Both the position numbers and the translations under genes were made by a program. Positions 24,457 to 31,920 of a stretch of DNA of 64,000 nucleotides are shown here, piece by piece. The notes beneath the pieces are model-generated. The model saw only the letters and a program-made list of their open reading frames with translations, did not search any database and had not been told where the DNA came from. Position 1 is the first letter of the stretch, and every line of letters begins with the position of its first letter. The DNA is from Pukyongia sp963768085. GTDB taxonomy: Bacteria; Bacteroidota; Bacteroidia; Flavobacteriales; Flavobacteriaceae. Location: the NCBI GenBank assembly GCA_963768085.1, contig CAVYGO010000003.1:1817124-1881123 (forward strand). Reading direction: 5' to 3'.

Positions 24457-25251
24457 TTAATTCTTAATGGTAAAACGCCCACTTTGTTTGTCAAAATGAA
24501 TAGTATCCTCGGGAAACAAAGAATCAAATCTACCTTGTTCAATAAGCTTACCGGGTTCGTCCACGTAGGTCGCGTCTTTTTCCATCACGATCATTATATC
24601 CGCCAACTGTATTCCGAGGTCAATTTCATGCGTAGAGAATAAAACGGTTTTCCCTTCTTCGGAAGTAAGCCTTTTTAAGAGTTTAAGGATATAGGCCCGG
24701 TGATACAGATCGAGATGTGTGGTGGGTTCGTCTAAAATGATGAGCGGCGTATCCTGTGCCAATGCCCGGGCAATGACGACACGTTGTAGCTGCCCATCGC
24801 TTAATTCGAAACATTTTCGGTGTTCCAAACTGACGGTCTCTGTGATCTCCAATGCATTTTGAATCTCCAGCCTGTCTTTTTCTGAAAGTACCCCAAAGCT
24901 ATTAGTATAAGGTTGCCTGCCTAAGGAAATTAGCTCACGCACCGTTAGGTTTCTGGATGCCGGAGCTTCGGTAAGTACCACGCTAAGACGAGTAGCTCTT
25001 TCCATACTGGAGTATGCAGATAAGTCTTTCTCCGCAATCATCACTTTGCCATCCAATTTCGGCTGCATTCCGGATAAGGTTCGTAATAAGGTAGACTTAC
25101 CAATACCGTTCGCACCCACTAGAGTGATTAATTTTCCACTATCAATACTGAAGTCAATGCCGGAAGCGATCGGGATCTTTTTCTTTTTACTGAAATACCC
25201 AATTTCAAGTCCGATGGCGCTTATTGCCCTATGTTTTACTTCCGAAGTCAT
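24457..25251 (-). CDS. iron-complex/cobalamin-type ABC importer, ATP-binding protein
   Basis: 264 aa. Walker A GANGIGKST about 41-49, Q-loop, signature LSDGQLQRVVIARAL, Walker B LIILDEPTTHLDL and the switch His in FSTHEIDLG. It is the FecE/BtuD type that energises uptake of siderophores, haem or cobalamin. It overlaps the permease gene stop by one base, giving a tight SBP-permease-ATPase operon. Confidence 0.92.
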   Translation of the reverse strand: MTSEVKHRAISAIGLEIGYFSKKKKIPIASGIDFSIDSGKLITLVGANGIGKSTLLRTLSGMQPKLDGKVMIAEKDLSAYSSMERATRLSVVLTEAPASRNLTVRELISLGRQPYTNSFGVLSEKDRLEIQNALEITETVSLEHRKCFELSDGQLQRVVIARALAQDTPLIILDEPTTHLDLYHRAYILKLLKRLTSEEGKTVLFSTHEIDLGIQLADIMIVMEKDATYVDEPGKLIEQGRFDSLFPEDTIHFDKQSGRFTIKN

Positions 25252-26282
25252 TAAAACAACAATTTACGTTTTCTAACCAACAACCAGATCACAACCGGAG
25301 CGCCAATTAACGAGGTAATGGCATTGATGGGTAGCATTTCTTCGCTCATAGGCAATTGAGCTACGGTATCGCAGACAAGCATTAAAATGGCCCCACTCAG
25401 TAAAACAGCAGGAACCAATACATAATGATTTGAAGTGGTAAATAACTGCCGCGTGAGGTGTGGAACCGCCAGTCCTACAAATGCTATAGGTCCTGCGAAT
25501 GCCGTGATTCCTCCTGCCAGTATACTGGTGGCAAGTATGATAAGCAGCGTAGTTCTTTTAATACGCAACCCCATGCTTTTAGCGTAATTTTCTCCGAGGA
25601 GTAAGGCGTTTAATGACTTACAGCTGGCAAACGCAATAAGGATACCGAGTATGCAGCACAGTGCCAGTATTACAATACCAGACCACGACTGATTCCCTAA
25701 ACTTCCGAAACTCCAGAATATGTATTGTTGTAGTTTTTCTGCTGTACTGAAATACGATAGTACGGCAACTACAGCCGCAGTCACACTTCCGAACATGAGT
25801 CCGATAATGAGGATCGCCATACTGTCCTTTACCCTTAATGTCACGGCTAAGACAGCCAGCAACACTAAGAAACTTCCAAGCGCAGAGGCGATCACCAGGC
25901 TCCACTGACTTAACAACAGACTGCCTAAGAAGCCACCGAAAGCACCTGCGCCCAGGATGAGTAAGGCTACTCCCAGGCTTGCTCCGCTACTTAAACCAAG
26001 CACAAAAGGCCCTGCCAGAGGATTCCTGAAAAGGGTTTGCATTAGTAAGCCGGAAACTGCCAGCCCACTTCCAGCCATGATTGCTGTCAATGCCTTGGGC
26101 AACCGATAATCGATAATGATATATTCCCAGCTCGATTTGGACAGGCTGTTGCCCATAAGAGCTGATAACACATCCCCTAAAGGTATTTTCACAGATCCAA
26201 GGCTTATATTTAGTATAAAAAACAACAACACTCCTAAAAAGAGCACTACAAACCATTTGGTATAGGATCTCTGTGTGTCCAT
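25251..26282 (-). CDS. FecCD-type ABC permease
   Basis: 343 aa with about ten transmembrane helices. It shows family landmarks such as RLPKALTAIMAGSGLAVSGL, QTLFRNPLAGPFVLG and the late GPIAFVGLAVPHLTR that contacts the ATPase. It takes up an iron-siderophore, haem or vitamin B12-like ligand. It overlaps by one base with both neighbours. Confidence 0.93.
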   Translation of the reverse strand: MDTQRSYTKWFVVLFLGVLLFFILNISLGSVKIPLGDVLSALMGNSLSKSSWEYIIIDYRLPKALTAIMAGSGLAVSGLLMQTLFRNPLAGPFVLGLSSGASLGVALLILGAGAFGGFLGSLLLSQWSLVIASALGSFLVLLAVLAVTLRVKDSMAILIIGLMFGSVTAAVVAVLSYFSTAEKLQQYIFWSFGSLGNQSWSGIVILALCCILGILIAFASCKSLNALLLGENYAKSMGLRIKRTTLLIILATSILAGGITAFAGPIAFVGLAVPHLTRQLFTTSNHYVLVPAVLLSGAILMLVCDTVAQLPMSEEMLPINAITSLIGAPVVIWLLVRKRKLLF

Positions 26283-27430
26283 TATTCGACTTTACTGAAA
26301 AAATATAATTGGTGATCGGGTAGTAATTCCGGATGTAGAATCTTTATGATATCCTTTAAAACGATATCGGGTCGGTTAGGGGCAAGTTCATAATAGAGTA
26401 TACCTCCGGTCTCTCCCTTTCGTGCGGTAAATGTATAGACATCACCATTCTTTAAGGCGAGGAATTCACTGTAAACACTATGCGCTTCTTCAAATTGGGT
26501 AACCGAAGTGAATTGTCCCGGTCCAATCCAGAAATCGGCGTTTTGTCCCTTTTCTAAAACCGATTCCAGGCTCATTGACAAACTACCGGTACCTTCAGTA
26601 TCTTTCCAGAGATATTCTCCGTTGGCATCGGCAATGAAGCGAGCTGCCCAGCTATCTCCTTGTGGCATATACCAAACATCCTTGTACATGGCACCACTCA
26701 ATACTGTTGGCTTAGTAGTAGCCTTTTTAGCCAGTTCCCGTGCCGCAAAGTATTCTGTTTCTATAACATTAAAAATGCTGTCGGCTTCTTTTTGTTTATC
26801 GAATAAGACCCCGAAGAATTTTATCCATTCTGCCTTTCCCAGGGGATGTTTCTCGGTCCAATCGGCATTATATAAAACGGGGATTCCCGCCTGGGCTATA
26901 CTTTCCATCGACTTATTGGTGCCATCTACCGCGAAACTTACAACCACATCGGGCTGAAGATTAATGAGGACTTCGGTATTGATGGATTCATTTTGCCCCA
27001 ATTCTTTTATTTTTCCTTCGGAAATTAATGCTCTGGCACCTTTGGAAGAGATATAGTCCAGATTTGGGAATCCAACCAGTTTATCCGTTACACCCAACAT
27101 ATCCAGGGATGGGATGTGAGTGGTAGAGGTGACGACCATTGAATTCACGGGGACGACCACAATTGCGTCAACATTTAAATCGTTCTCAGTCCCGGAATAA
27201 TCTTGTTGTGAGCCCTCATGTTCCAATAAATATTCAAAGCTCTGATCTGCACCCGGCCATGGATTAGACAGCCTAATTATAGTGTATCCCTCTTTCTCAC
27301 TTAGTGTAAAGCCTTCGGCGTATTTAACGACAAGAGTATTGTTTGTTTCCTGTACTATAGAAGGGGATTTCTGAATATCCTTACAAGCAATCAACAAAAG
27401 TATAGAAACGAGAAATAGAAGAATACGCAT
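26282..27430 (-). CDS. iron-complex-type substrate-binding lipoprotein
   Basis: 382 aa from the ATG at 27430 (MRILLFLVS); the frame opens two codons earlier at a TTG. The lipobox LLIACKD marks lipidation. The FecB/BtuF-like class III fold shows VDAIVVVPVNSMVVTSTTHIPSLD, an inter-lobe helix around 140-200 and DFWIGPGQFTS. It delivers the ligand to the adjoining permease. No cobalamin riboswitch was found in the short upstream gap, which slightly favours an iron complex over B12. Confidence 0.9.
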   Translation of the reverse strand: MRILLFLVSILLLIACKDIQKSPSIVQETNNTLVVKYAEGFTLSEKEGYTIIRLSNPWPGADQSFEYLLEHEGSQQDYSGTENDLNVDAIVVVPVNSMVVTSTTHIPSLDMLGVTDKLVGFPNLDYISSKGARALISEGKIKELGQNESINTEVLINLQPDVVVSFAVDGTNKSMESIAQAGIPVLYNADWTEKHPLGKAEWIKFFGVLFDKQKEADSIFNVIETEYFAARELAKKATTKPTVLSGAMYKDVWYMPQGDSWAARFIADANGEYLWKDTEGTGSLSMSLESVLEKGQNADFWIGPGQFTSVTQFEEAHSVYSEFLALKNGDVYTFTARKGETGGILYYELAPNRPDIVLKDIIKILHPELLPDHQLYFFSKVE

Positions 27431-27487
27431 GCCCAAAAATAATAGTTTTTAATGGGTATAAGTCTGAATTAAATCCTTAATTCAGAA

Positions 27488-28885
27488 TTATTTTTCCGCT
27501 ACCATAATCTGGTAAAGGGGTGAGGAAGCTTTCGATTCTGAAATTTCTTCCAATCCCGATTGGAAAGGTACTATGGGGGATGGAGACGGGAATATCTCTG
27601 CCAAAGCAGCCGCCAATAAAGGCTCATTTATATCGCCCAGCACACCGAGATTCGAATAATCTTCGTCAAGCATTACGTCAGGGACCAAACCATCAATAAA
27701 ATCGGTTACACCATTTGCATTGGCTGTCTTAAATACCAGAGGTAGCATGGCATAGGTGTGATCTGGATTTGCCTGGGAACGACTGAAATCAGGTGCCGGA
27801 GCGTCATATAGTAAAAAGGACGCCTGGAATTTACCAGTGGTGGTACTTCCTACCTGGGTGACATCGATATAAGGATCGAGACCGTTGATCACCAATTCGC
27901 TTGCCGAAGCAGTTCTTCCCGTAGCGATAATGTAAACACGATTTAAGTTCAGGCTGTTAATGGCTTCACCAGTCGATATTGACTGATTGAATAGCCCGTC
28001 GCTGGCGTATTCCTGCTGGCGGTCGTCATTCCATTGCTCGGTGTAGAATACCTGTCCGTTAAATTGTCCTGTTATCATGCTGGAGAGATCGCTAGCCGTT
28101 TCTACGGATCCGCCGCCATTATATCGCAGATCGAGTATTATATCGGTCACTCCATCGGCACTAAATTGCTCAAATGCCGCATTGAGCTGCGGATCGAAAT
28201 CACGGGTAAAGGCATTATACATCAAATACCCTACTTTTTGACCTAAAATATCCAGTGTGTTCGCAACAAATATCGGATTTTCGGTGTATTGGGCTTTGGT
28301 GAGTTCAACGTTATTTCCGGTTGGTGTTACCGTTGTACCGTCGAAAGTAGCTAACCCTATGGTATAAGTATCAGGAGCAAACAAGCTGTTGAAATTGGTT
28401 TCGGTTATCTGGGTGCCGTCTACGGTGTTAAAAATAATTCCTCTGCTCAAACCTTTGGCCTCGGCATCTGTGTTTGGAAGTACATAACGCACATATCCAA
28501 AAACAAGAGCTGGATCCTCGGGATAGCGGACTAAACCGTACTCCATTCCATTGTTTAGTGTAACCCCGGCTAAAGCATTTTCCAGGGCTACATAGTCATC
28601 CACCAGAATACTGAAGCGATCCTGTGGCGATTTCAGAAAATCAAATAATGTCTCAGGAGAATCGAAAGTGCTTAAAAAAGCGTCCAGATCACCTTGAGAT
28701 GCGAAAGCGTCGTTTGCTAGTTCAGGTGTATCCGCCTTATAAAGGTAAAAGAAATTGAGCCCTCGATAGATAAAATTCTGAATCTCGATTGCTGAAGCTA
28801 CTCTAATTTCATCGTCTAAATCTTTAAAACAGGAAGTTAGGAGTGTAGCGACCCCTAATACAAGGAGAATAATTTTCTTTTTCAT
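27488..28885 (-). CDS. S41 family peptidase, lipoprotein
   Basis: 465 aa from the ATG at 28885 (a longer frame without a signal opens at 28948). Lipobox LLTSC with lipidated Cys about 19. After an N-terminal helical region and a PDZ-like segment (about 110-200) comes the S41 core: DIILDLRYNGGGSVETA and the catalytic-serine region GRTASASELVING. The C-terminal processing protease-type catalytic Ser and Lys region is therefore present. It acts in the periplasm or at the outer membrane. It is divergent from the ECF sigma gene, whose promoter lies in the shared gap. Confidence 0.88.
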   Translation of the reverse strand: MKKKIILLVLGVATLLTSCFKDLDDEIRVASAIEIQNFIYRGLNFFYLYKADTPELANDAFASQGDLDAFLSTFDSPETLFDFLKSPQDRFSILVDDYVALENALAGVTLNNGMEYGLVRYPEDPALVFGYVRYVLPNTDAEAKGLSRGIIFNTVDGTQITETNFNSLFAPDTYTIGLATFDGTTVTPTGNNVELTKAQYTENPIFVANTLDILGQKVGYLMYNAFTRDFDPQLNAAFEQFSADGVTDIILDLRYNGGGSVETASDLSSMITGQFNGQVFYTEQWNDDRQQEYASDGLFNQSISTGEAINSLNLNRVYIIATGRTASASELVINGLDPYIDVTQVGSTTTGKFQASFLLYDAPAPDFSRSQANPDHTYAMLPLVFKTANANGVTDFIDGLVPDVMLDEDYSNLGVLGDINEPLLAAALAEIFPSPSPIVPFQSGLEEISESKASSPLYQIMVAEK

Positions 28886-28954
28886 AGGAAATTTGATCAA
28901 AGCTAACTTGTAAACTCCGAAAATAGGGACATTATTGCAAAAGTTCAACTAATT

Positions 28955-28980
28955 TGTAACAAAATTGGAAGCGGTTCGTC
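28955..28980 (+). promoter_or_regulatory. ECF-type promoter upstream of the sigma factor gene
   Basis: TGTAAC at 28955-28960, a spacer of exactly 16 nt, then CGTC at 28977-28980. This is the classical layout of promoters read by ECF sigma factors. It lies 50 nt before the ATG of an ECF sigma gene, which suggests autoregulation. Confidence 0.6.
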
Positions 28981-29029
28981 GAGATATAAGAACGGTATAA
29001 CAATTGCAAGTTCGCTAACCAATAAAACC

Positions 29030-29536
29030 ATGAAGCAGAAGGAGTTCTTAACAACTGTAATGCCTTTTAAAGACAAGCTGTACAGGCTTGCTAAGAGACT
29101 GCTTGTGTCGAATGATGAAGCTGAGGATGCCGTTCAGGAGATTTATTTGAAATTATGGAAAGGAAAGGAAAAGATCGGGAACTATAAGAACCCTGAAGCC
29201 TTCGCGATGACGATGACCAAGAATTATTGTCTTGATCGTTTAAAATCGAAACAGGCCGGAAATATGAAGATTGTTCACAGCAATTTTCAGAATTCGGAAA
29301 ATTTAGAAAGGCGGATTGAGGCAAATGATGGAGTTTCGCTGGTTTTTCAAATCATGGAAACCTTACCTGAACAACAAAAAGTGATCCTTCAGCTAAGAGA
29401 TGTAGAGCAATATGAATTCGCAGAAATTGCGGAAATGCTCGAAAGTAATGAAACAGCCATCCGTGTCGCCTTGTCGCGAGCACGTAAAGTTATAAGAGAA
29501 GAAATGATTAAAAAATACAATTATGGAATCAGCTAG
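29030..29536 (+). CDS. ECF-family RNA polymerase sigma factor
   Basis: 168 aa. Sigma region 2 is seen in NDEAEDAVQEIYLKLWKG (about 27-44) and AFAMTMTKNYCLDRL. Region 4 is in LPEQQKVILQLRDVEQYEFAEIAEML, followed by the recognition helix ALSRARKVI. The next gene overlaps it by 14 nt and encodes a membrane protein that is probably its anti-sigma factor. The DUF4252 genes behind are likely part of the regulon. Confidence 0.92.
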   Translation: MKQKEFLTTVMPFKDKLYRLAKRLLVSNDEAEDAVQEIYLKLWKGKEKIGNYKNPEAFAMTMTKNYCLDRLKSKQAGNMKIVHSNFQNSENLERRIEANDGVSLVFQIMETLPEQQKVILQLRDVEQYEFAEIAEMLESNETAIRVALSRARKVIREEMIKKYNYGIS

Positions 29537-29996
29537 CATTGAAAGGTTATTGGACGCTTATTTCGAAGGGAATACCACCCTGGCGGAGGAAGCAACCTTG
29601 AGAGACTATTTTACCCAGGGAGAAGTGGCCGCACATTTGGAATCCTTTGCACCGATGTTTAAGGGTTTTGTTCAAGCCAAAGAGGAGGTATCGGTAAAGG
29701 AAGTAACACTTCCGGAATCCGGAATCAAAATTAAGAGCTGGTGGTACAGTATCGCAGCAACTTTTTTGGTGGCCGTTACGGTAGGAAGCATTGTATTCTC
29801 TAATTCAGGCCTCTCTAATGAAGAACAGGAAGCGCTTGCAGCTATCAAGGAAACCAAAGAAGCCATGATGCTGCTATCTTCAAATCTAAATAAAGGAACC
29901 GAAAATGTGGCTTTGTTAAGCGAATTCTCAAAAGGGACCTCAAATATTAAGCACATCAATCAATTTACAGAAACTAAAAACAGAATTTTAAAATAA
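29523..29996 (+). CDS. single-pass membrane protein, probable anti-sigma factor
   Basis: 157 aa. The soluble N-terminal part (about 1-70) contains the segment LLDAYFEGNTTLAEEATLRD, typical of small Bacteroidota anti-sigma-like proteins. One transmembrane helix lies at about 76-95, then a short outside domain. The 14-nt overlap with the sigma gene supports coupled translation. No zinc-binding ZAS motif is visible, so the anti-sigma role is an inference from position. Confidence 0.75.
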   Translation: MESASIERLLDAYFEGNTTLAEEATLRDYFTQGEVAAHLESFAPMFKGFVQAKEEVSVKEVTLPESGIKIKSWWYSIAATFLVAVTVGSIVFSNSGLSNEEQEALAAIKETKEAMMLLSSNLNKGTENVALLSEFSKGTSNIKHINQFTETKNRILK

Positions 29997-30013
29997 GAAC
30001 CTTAAAAACAAGC

Positions 30014-30550
30014 ATGATGAAAAATTTAGCAATAATACTATTAATAATGATCGCACCCTTTGCCGGCTTTGCGCAGGGAGAATTCGATTCATATGAAAAT
30101 GAAAAAGACGTGACCTCGGTGGTTGTGACCAAAAATATGTTCAAACTATTAGCCGAGATCGACCTGGAATCTGATGACCCGGAAGTTAAAGATTACCTGG
30201 AACTGGTGAATAACCTCGATAATATCAAGATCTTTATCACAGACAGCGATGCCGTAGCCAAGCGCATGGCAGCCGATGTTAAGCGATATATTGGGTCATC
30301 GAAAGGGCTTAATGAACTAATGCGTGTAAAGGACGAAGAGAAGAACATCAAGTTTTACTCAAAAGAGGGTAAGAGCTCCAGTTTTGTGAGTGAATTGCTG
30401 ATGTTCATGGAAGGTGATATCGACGGAAAAGAAGGAACCATGATCATGAGTATCACGGGTAATATCGATCTTAAGAAGATATCCAAACTCACGAAAGACC
30501 TGAATGTACCTGGAAGTGATGAATTAAAGAACATCGATAAAAAACAATAA
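30014..30550 (+). CDS. DUF4252 domain secreted protein
   Basis: 178 aa. Signal peptide 1-21 (ending FAGFAQ). The DUF4252 core is seen from VVVTKNMFKLLAEIDL through LEDV-like LVNNLDNIKIFITDSD. Function unknown. DUF4252 genes commonly sit behind an ECF sigma/anti-sigma pair in Bacteroidota, as here. It is a paralogue of the next gene, one base away. Confidence 0.85.
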   Translation: MMKNLAIILLIMIAPFAGFAQGEFDSYENEKDVTSVVVTKNMFKLLAEIDLESDDPEVKDYLELVNNLDNIKIFITDSDAVAKRMAADVKRYIGSSKGLNELMRVKDEEKNIKFYSKEGKSSSFVSELLMFMEGDIDGKEGTMIMSITGNIDLKKISKLTKDLNVPGSDELKNIDKKQ

Positions 30551-30551
30551 T

Positions 30552-31148
30552 ATGGTACTGGTACGATTTTTAATAGGACTAAGCCTGGCCGCTATTTCAC
30601 TAGTGAGCTGTGCCGACGGATCATCGCTACAGCGATACCTGGTAGACAAACAGGATGACGATAAATTCCTTAAAGTGGATATAGCCACCAGTCTTTTAGA
30701 GAGTGATGATGCCGATTTCACTGAGGAGCAGAAAGAGATCTTAAGCACCATAAAAAAAGTAAACGTGGTGGCATTCCCCTTAAAAGGGAAGAATGCAGCA
30801 GATTATGAGGCTGAACGAGCAGAATTAGCAAAAATACTCGATAATGAAAAGTATGTGTTGTTGGGTAAGGTTAGCTCTAACGGAAGTATGATGACCATGA
30901 AGTATATGGGAGAAGAGGATGCGATCGACGAAGTAATCATTTTCGCTAGTGATGATGAAAGAGGATTTGCTGTATTCCGATTACTGGGAGACAATATGAA
31001 GCCCGGACAGATGCTCAAACTTATGAATTCTATCAATAGTGGGGACTTCGATGTATCTGCTTTAAACGGAATTGGAGACATGTTCAGTGATAATCGCACA
31101 GATGGCGATGAAATAATCGATGAAATAAAAGATGAATTAGCAGATTAA
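30552..31148 (+). CDS. DUF4252 domain lipoprotein
   Basis: 198 aa. The lipobox LVSCADG marks it as a lipoprotein (Cys about 20). The DUF4252-like core runs from about 60 (IKKVNVVAFPLKGKN) to 155. The C-terminal tail is acidic. It is the last gene of the sigma operon. Its terminator shares its downstream flank with the small-RNA array that follows. Confidence 0.83.
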   Translation: MVLVRFLIGLSLAAISLVSCADGSSLQRYLVDKQDDDKFLKVDIATSLLESDDADFTEEQKEILSTIKKVNVVAFPLKGKNAADYEAERAELAKILDNEKYVLLGKVSSNGSMMTMKYMGEEDAIDEVIIFASDDERGFAVFRLLGDNMKPGQMLKLMNSINSGDFDVSALNGIGDMFSDNRTDGDEIIDEIKDELAD

Positions 31149-31164
31149 ATTTGCTTCATGTAGG

Positions 31165-31194
31165 AAAAAGGCTTCATTTTATGGAGCCTTTTTT
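31165..31194 (+). terminator. intrinsic terminator of the sigma/DUF4252 operon
   Basis: GGCTTCAT pairs with ATGGAGCC (one G-U) across a short loop, followed by six T. The T run passes directly into the conserved flank GTTTTTGGTCGAAAAC that also follows array units 1 and 3. Confidence 0.85.
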
Positions 31195-31224
31195 GTTTTT
31201 GGTCGAAAACAAATTTTCAAATCC

Positions 31225-31254
31225 TTGTTATTTAGGTCTTTGGGTTTACATTTG
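31225..31254 (+). promoter_or_regulatory. promoter of array unit 1
   Basis: TTG at 31225-31227, 19-nt spacer, TACATTTG at 31247-31254. The 5' stem of the RNA starts 13 nt after the box. Units 2 and 3 have AAAATTTG at the same distance (13 nt), and unit 4 has TAAACTTG 15 nt before its stem. Confidence 0.75.
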
Positions 31255-31260
31255 AGTATA

Positions 31261-31376
31261 ACACTTAGGAAGGGTTTAATTCAGATCCCCGCATTTAAAA
31301 CCTTCCTCACAACCAGAGATCTCATACGTTGAGTTAGGTTGTAGAATATAAGGCTCCCTTCGGGGGGCCTTTTTTG
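31261..31376 (+). ncRNA. small structured RNA, array unit 1
   Basis: About 110 nt. 5' stem GGAAGG/CCTTCC (31268-31273 and 31301-31306) closes a loop holding ATCCCC (31285-31290). The 3' domain is an outer helix CAACC/GGTTG (31310-31314 and 31337-31341) around AGAGAT and an inner hairpin CTCA-tacgt-TGAG (31321-31333). It ends in a terminator AGGCTCCC-TTCG-GGGGGCCT with six T. Start and end are estimated from the promoter and terminator. It may belong to an existing Bacteroidota RNA family such as Rfam flavo-1; this could not be tested. Confidence 0.8.
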
Positions 31377-31441
31377 TTTTTGGTCGAAAACCAATGTACC
31401 AAATTATGATATGGTACACTTTGGATTAAAATTTGTTTAAT

Positions 31442-31556
31442 AGATCGTGGAAGGGGTTAATATAGATCCCCGCAATTAAAACCTTCCCGTCAACCAGAGA
31501 CCTCATTAGTTGAGATAGGTTGTAGCATATGAGGCTCCTTTCGAGGAGCCTTTTTT
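31442..31556 (+). ncRNA. small structured RNA, array unit 2
   Basis: Same plan as unit 1. 5' stem GGAAGG/CCTTCC (31449-31454 and 31482-31487), loop with ATCCCC at 31466-31471, outer helix CAACC/GGTTG (31491-31495 and 31518-31522), inner hairpin CTCA-ttagt-TGAG (31502-31514). The terminator is AGGCTCCT-TTCG-AGGAGCCT with T6, an 8-bp perfect stem. Compared with unit 1, the inner loop changes while both helices are kept. Confidence 0.8.
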
Positions 31557-31621
31557 ACAATTCATCGAAAACCAATCTGCAAACTATAATAAGGCACACT
31601 TTGGACTAAAATTTGTTTAAT

Positions 31622-31737
31622 GGATCGTGGAAGGGGTTAATATCGTCCCCCGCAATTAAAACCTTCCCGACAACCAGAGATCTCACAAGATGAGTTAGGT
31701 TGAAGAATCTAAAGACTCCCTTAAGGGAGTCTTTTTT
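31622..31737 (+). ncRNA. small structured RNA, array unit 3
   Basis: 5' stem 31629-31634 with 31662-31667, C-rich loop GTCCCCC at 31645-31651, outer helix 31671-31675 with 31698-31702, inner hairpin CTCA-caaga-TGAG (31682-31694). The terminator AAAGACTCCC-TTAA-GGGAGTCTTT (31711-31734) has a different stem sequence from units 1 and 2 but the same position, so the hairpin is kept while its sequence drifts. Confidence 0.8.
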
Positions 31738-31802
31738 GTTTTTGGTCGAAAACAAATTTTGAAGTGCAGATAAATAGTGGTTTAGCCATAAACTTGTAGA
31801 AC

Positions 31803-31920
31803 TAAAGAATTGCTAGTTGTTTATCTATCCCCTAAACATTAGCATAAGTCGGCCGGAGATCTTCAAGTATACTGGAGTAGGTCGCAGTTAAAAGACCCTG
31901 ATTTAGATTGGGGTCTTTTT
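31803..31920 (+). ncRNA. diverged small structured RNA, array unit 4
   Basis: Little primary identity, same architecture. 5' stem GCTA + TGTTTA (31812-31815, 31818-31823) with TAAACA + TAGC (31833-31838, 31840-31843), loop TCTATCCCC. Outer helix CGGCC/GGTCG (31850-31854 and 31880-31884), then GGAGAT in place of AGAGAT, inner hairpin CTTCA/TGGAG (31861-31865 and 31873-31877). Terminator AAAGACCC/GGGTCTTT (31891-31898 and 31911-31918), which ends against the purB stop and may serve both strands. Confidence 0.65.

Larger units (their letters stand above)
31189..31920 (+). repeat. tandem array of about 180-nt units encoding small RNAs
   Basis: The 5' stem of each unit begins at 31268, 31449, 31629 and (diverged) 31812: spacings of 181, 180 and 183 nt. 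Units 1-3 are near identical over the transcribed part. An exact 29-nt flank, TTTTTTG followed by TTTTTGGTCGAAAAC and AAATTTT, occurs at 31189-31217 and 31732-31760; most of it also follows unit 1 (31370-31391). There is no protein-coding frame. This fills the gap between the DUF4252 gene and purB. Confidence 0.9.

Noticed and set aside
27434..27441. TATTTTTG on the minus strand as promoter of the iron-complex importer operon
   Set aside because: Transcription would begin at or past the preferred ATG (27430), leaving no usable start.
27437..27487. Cobalamin riboswitch before the importer operon
   Set aside because: The gap is only about 50 nt and has no B12-box-like sequence.
31189..31920. 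CRISPR array
   Set aside because: The repeat period is 180 nt, with structured units that each end in a terminator; no short direct repeats with unique spacers and no cas genes.
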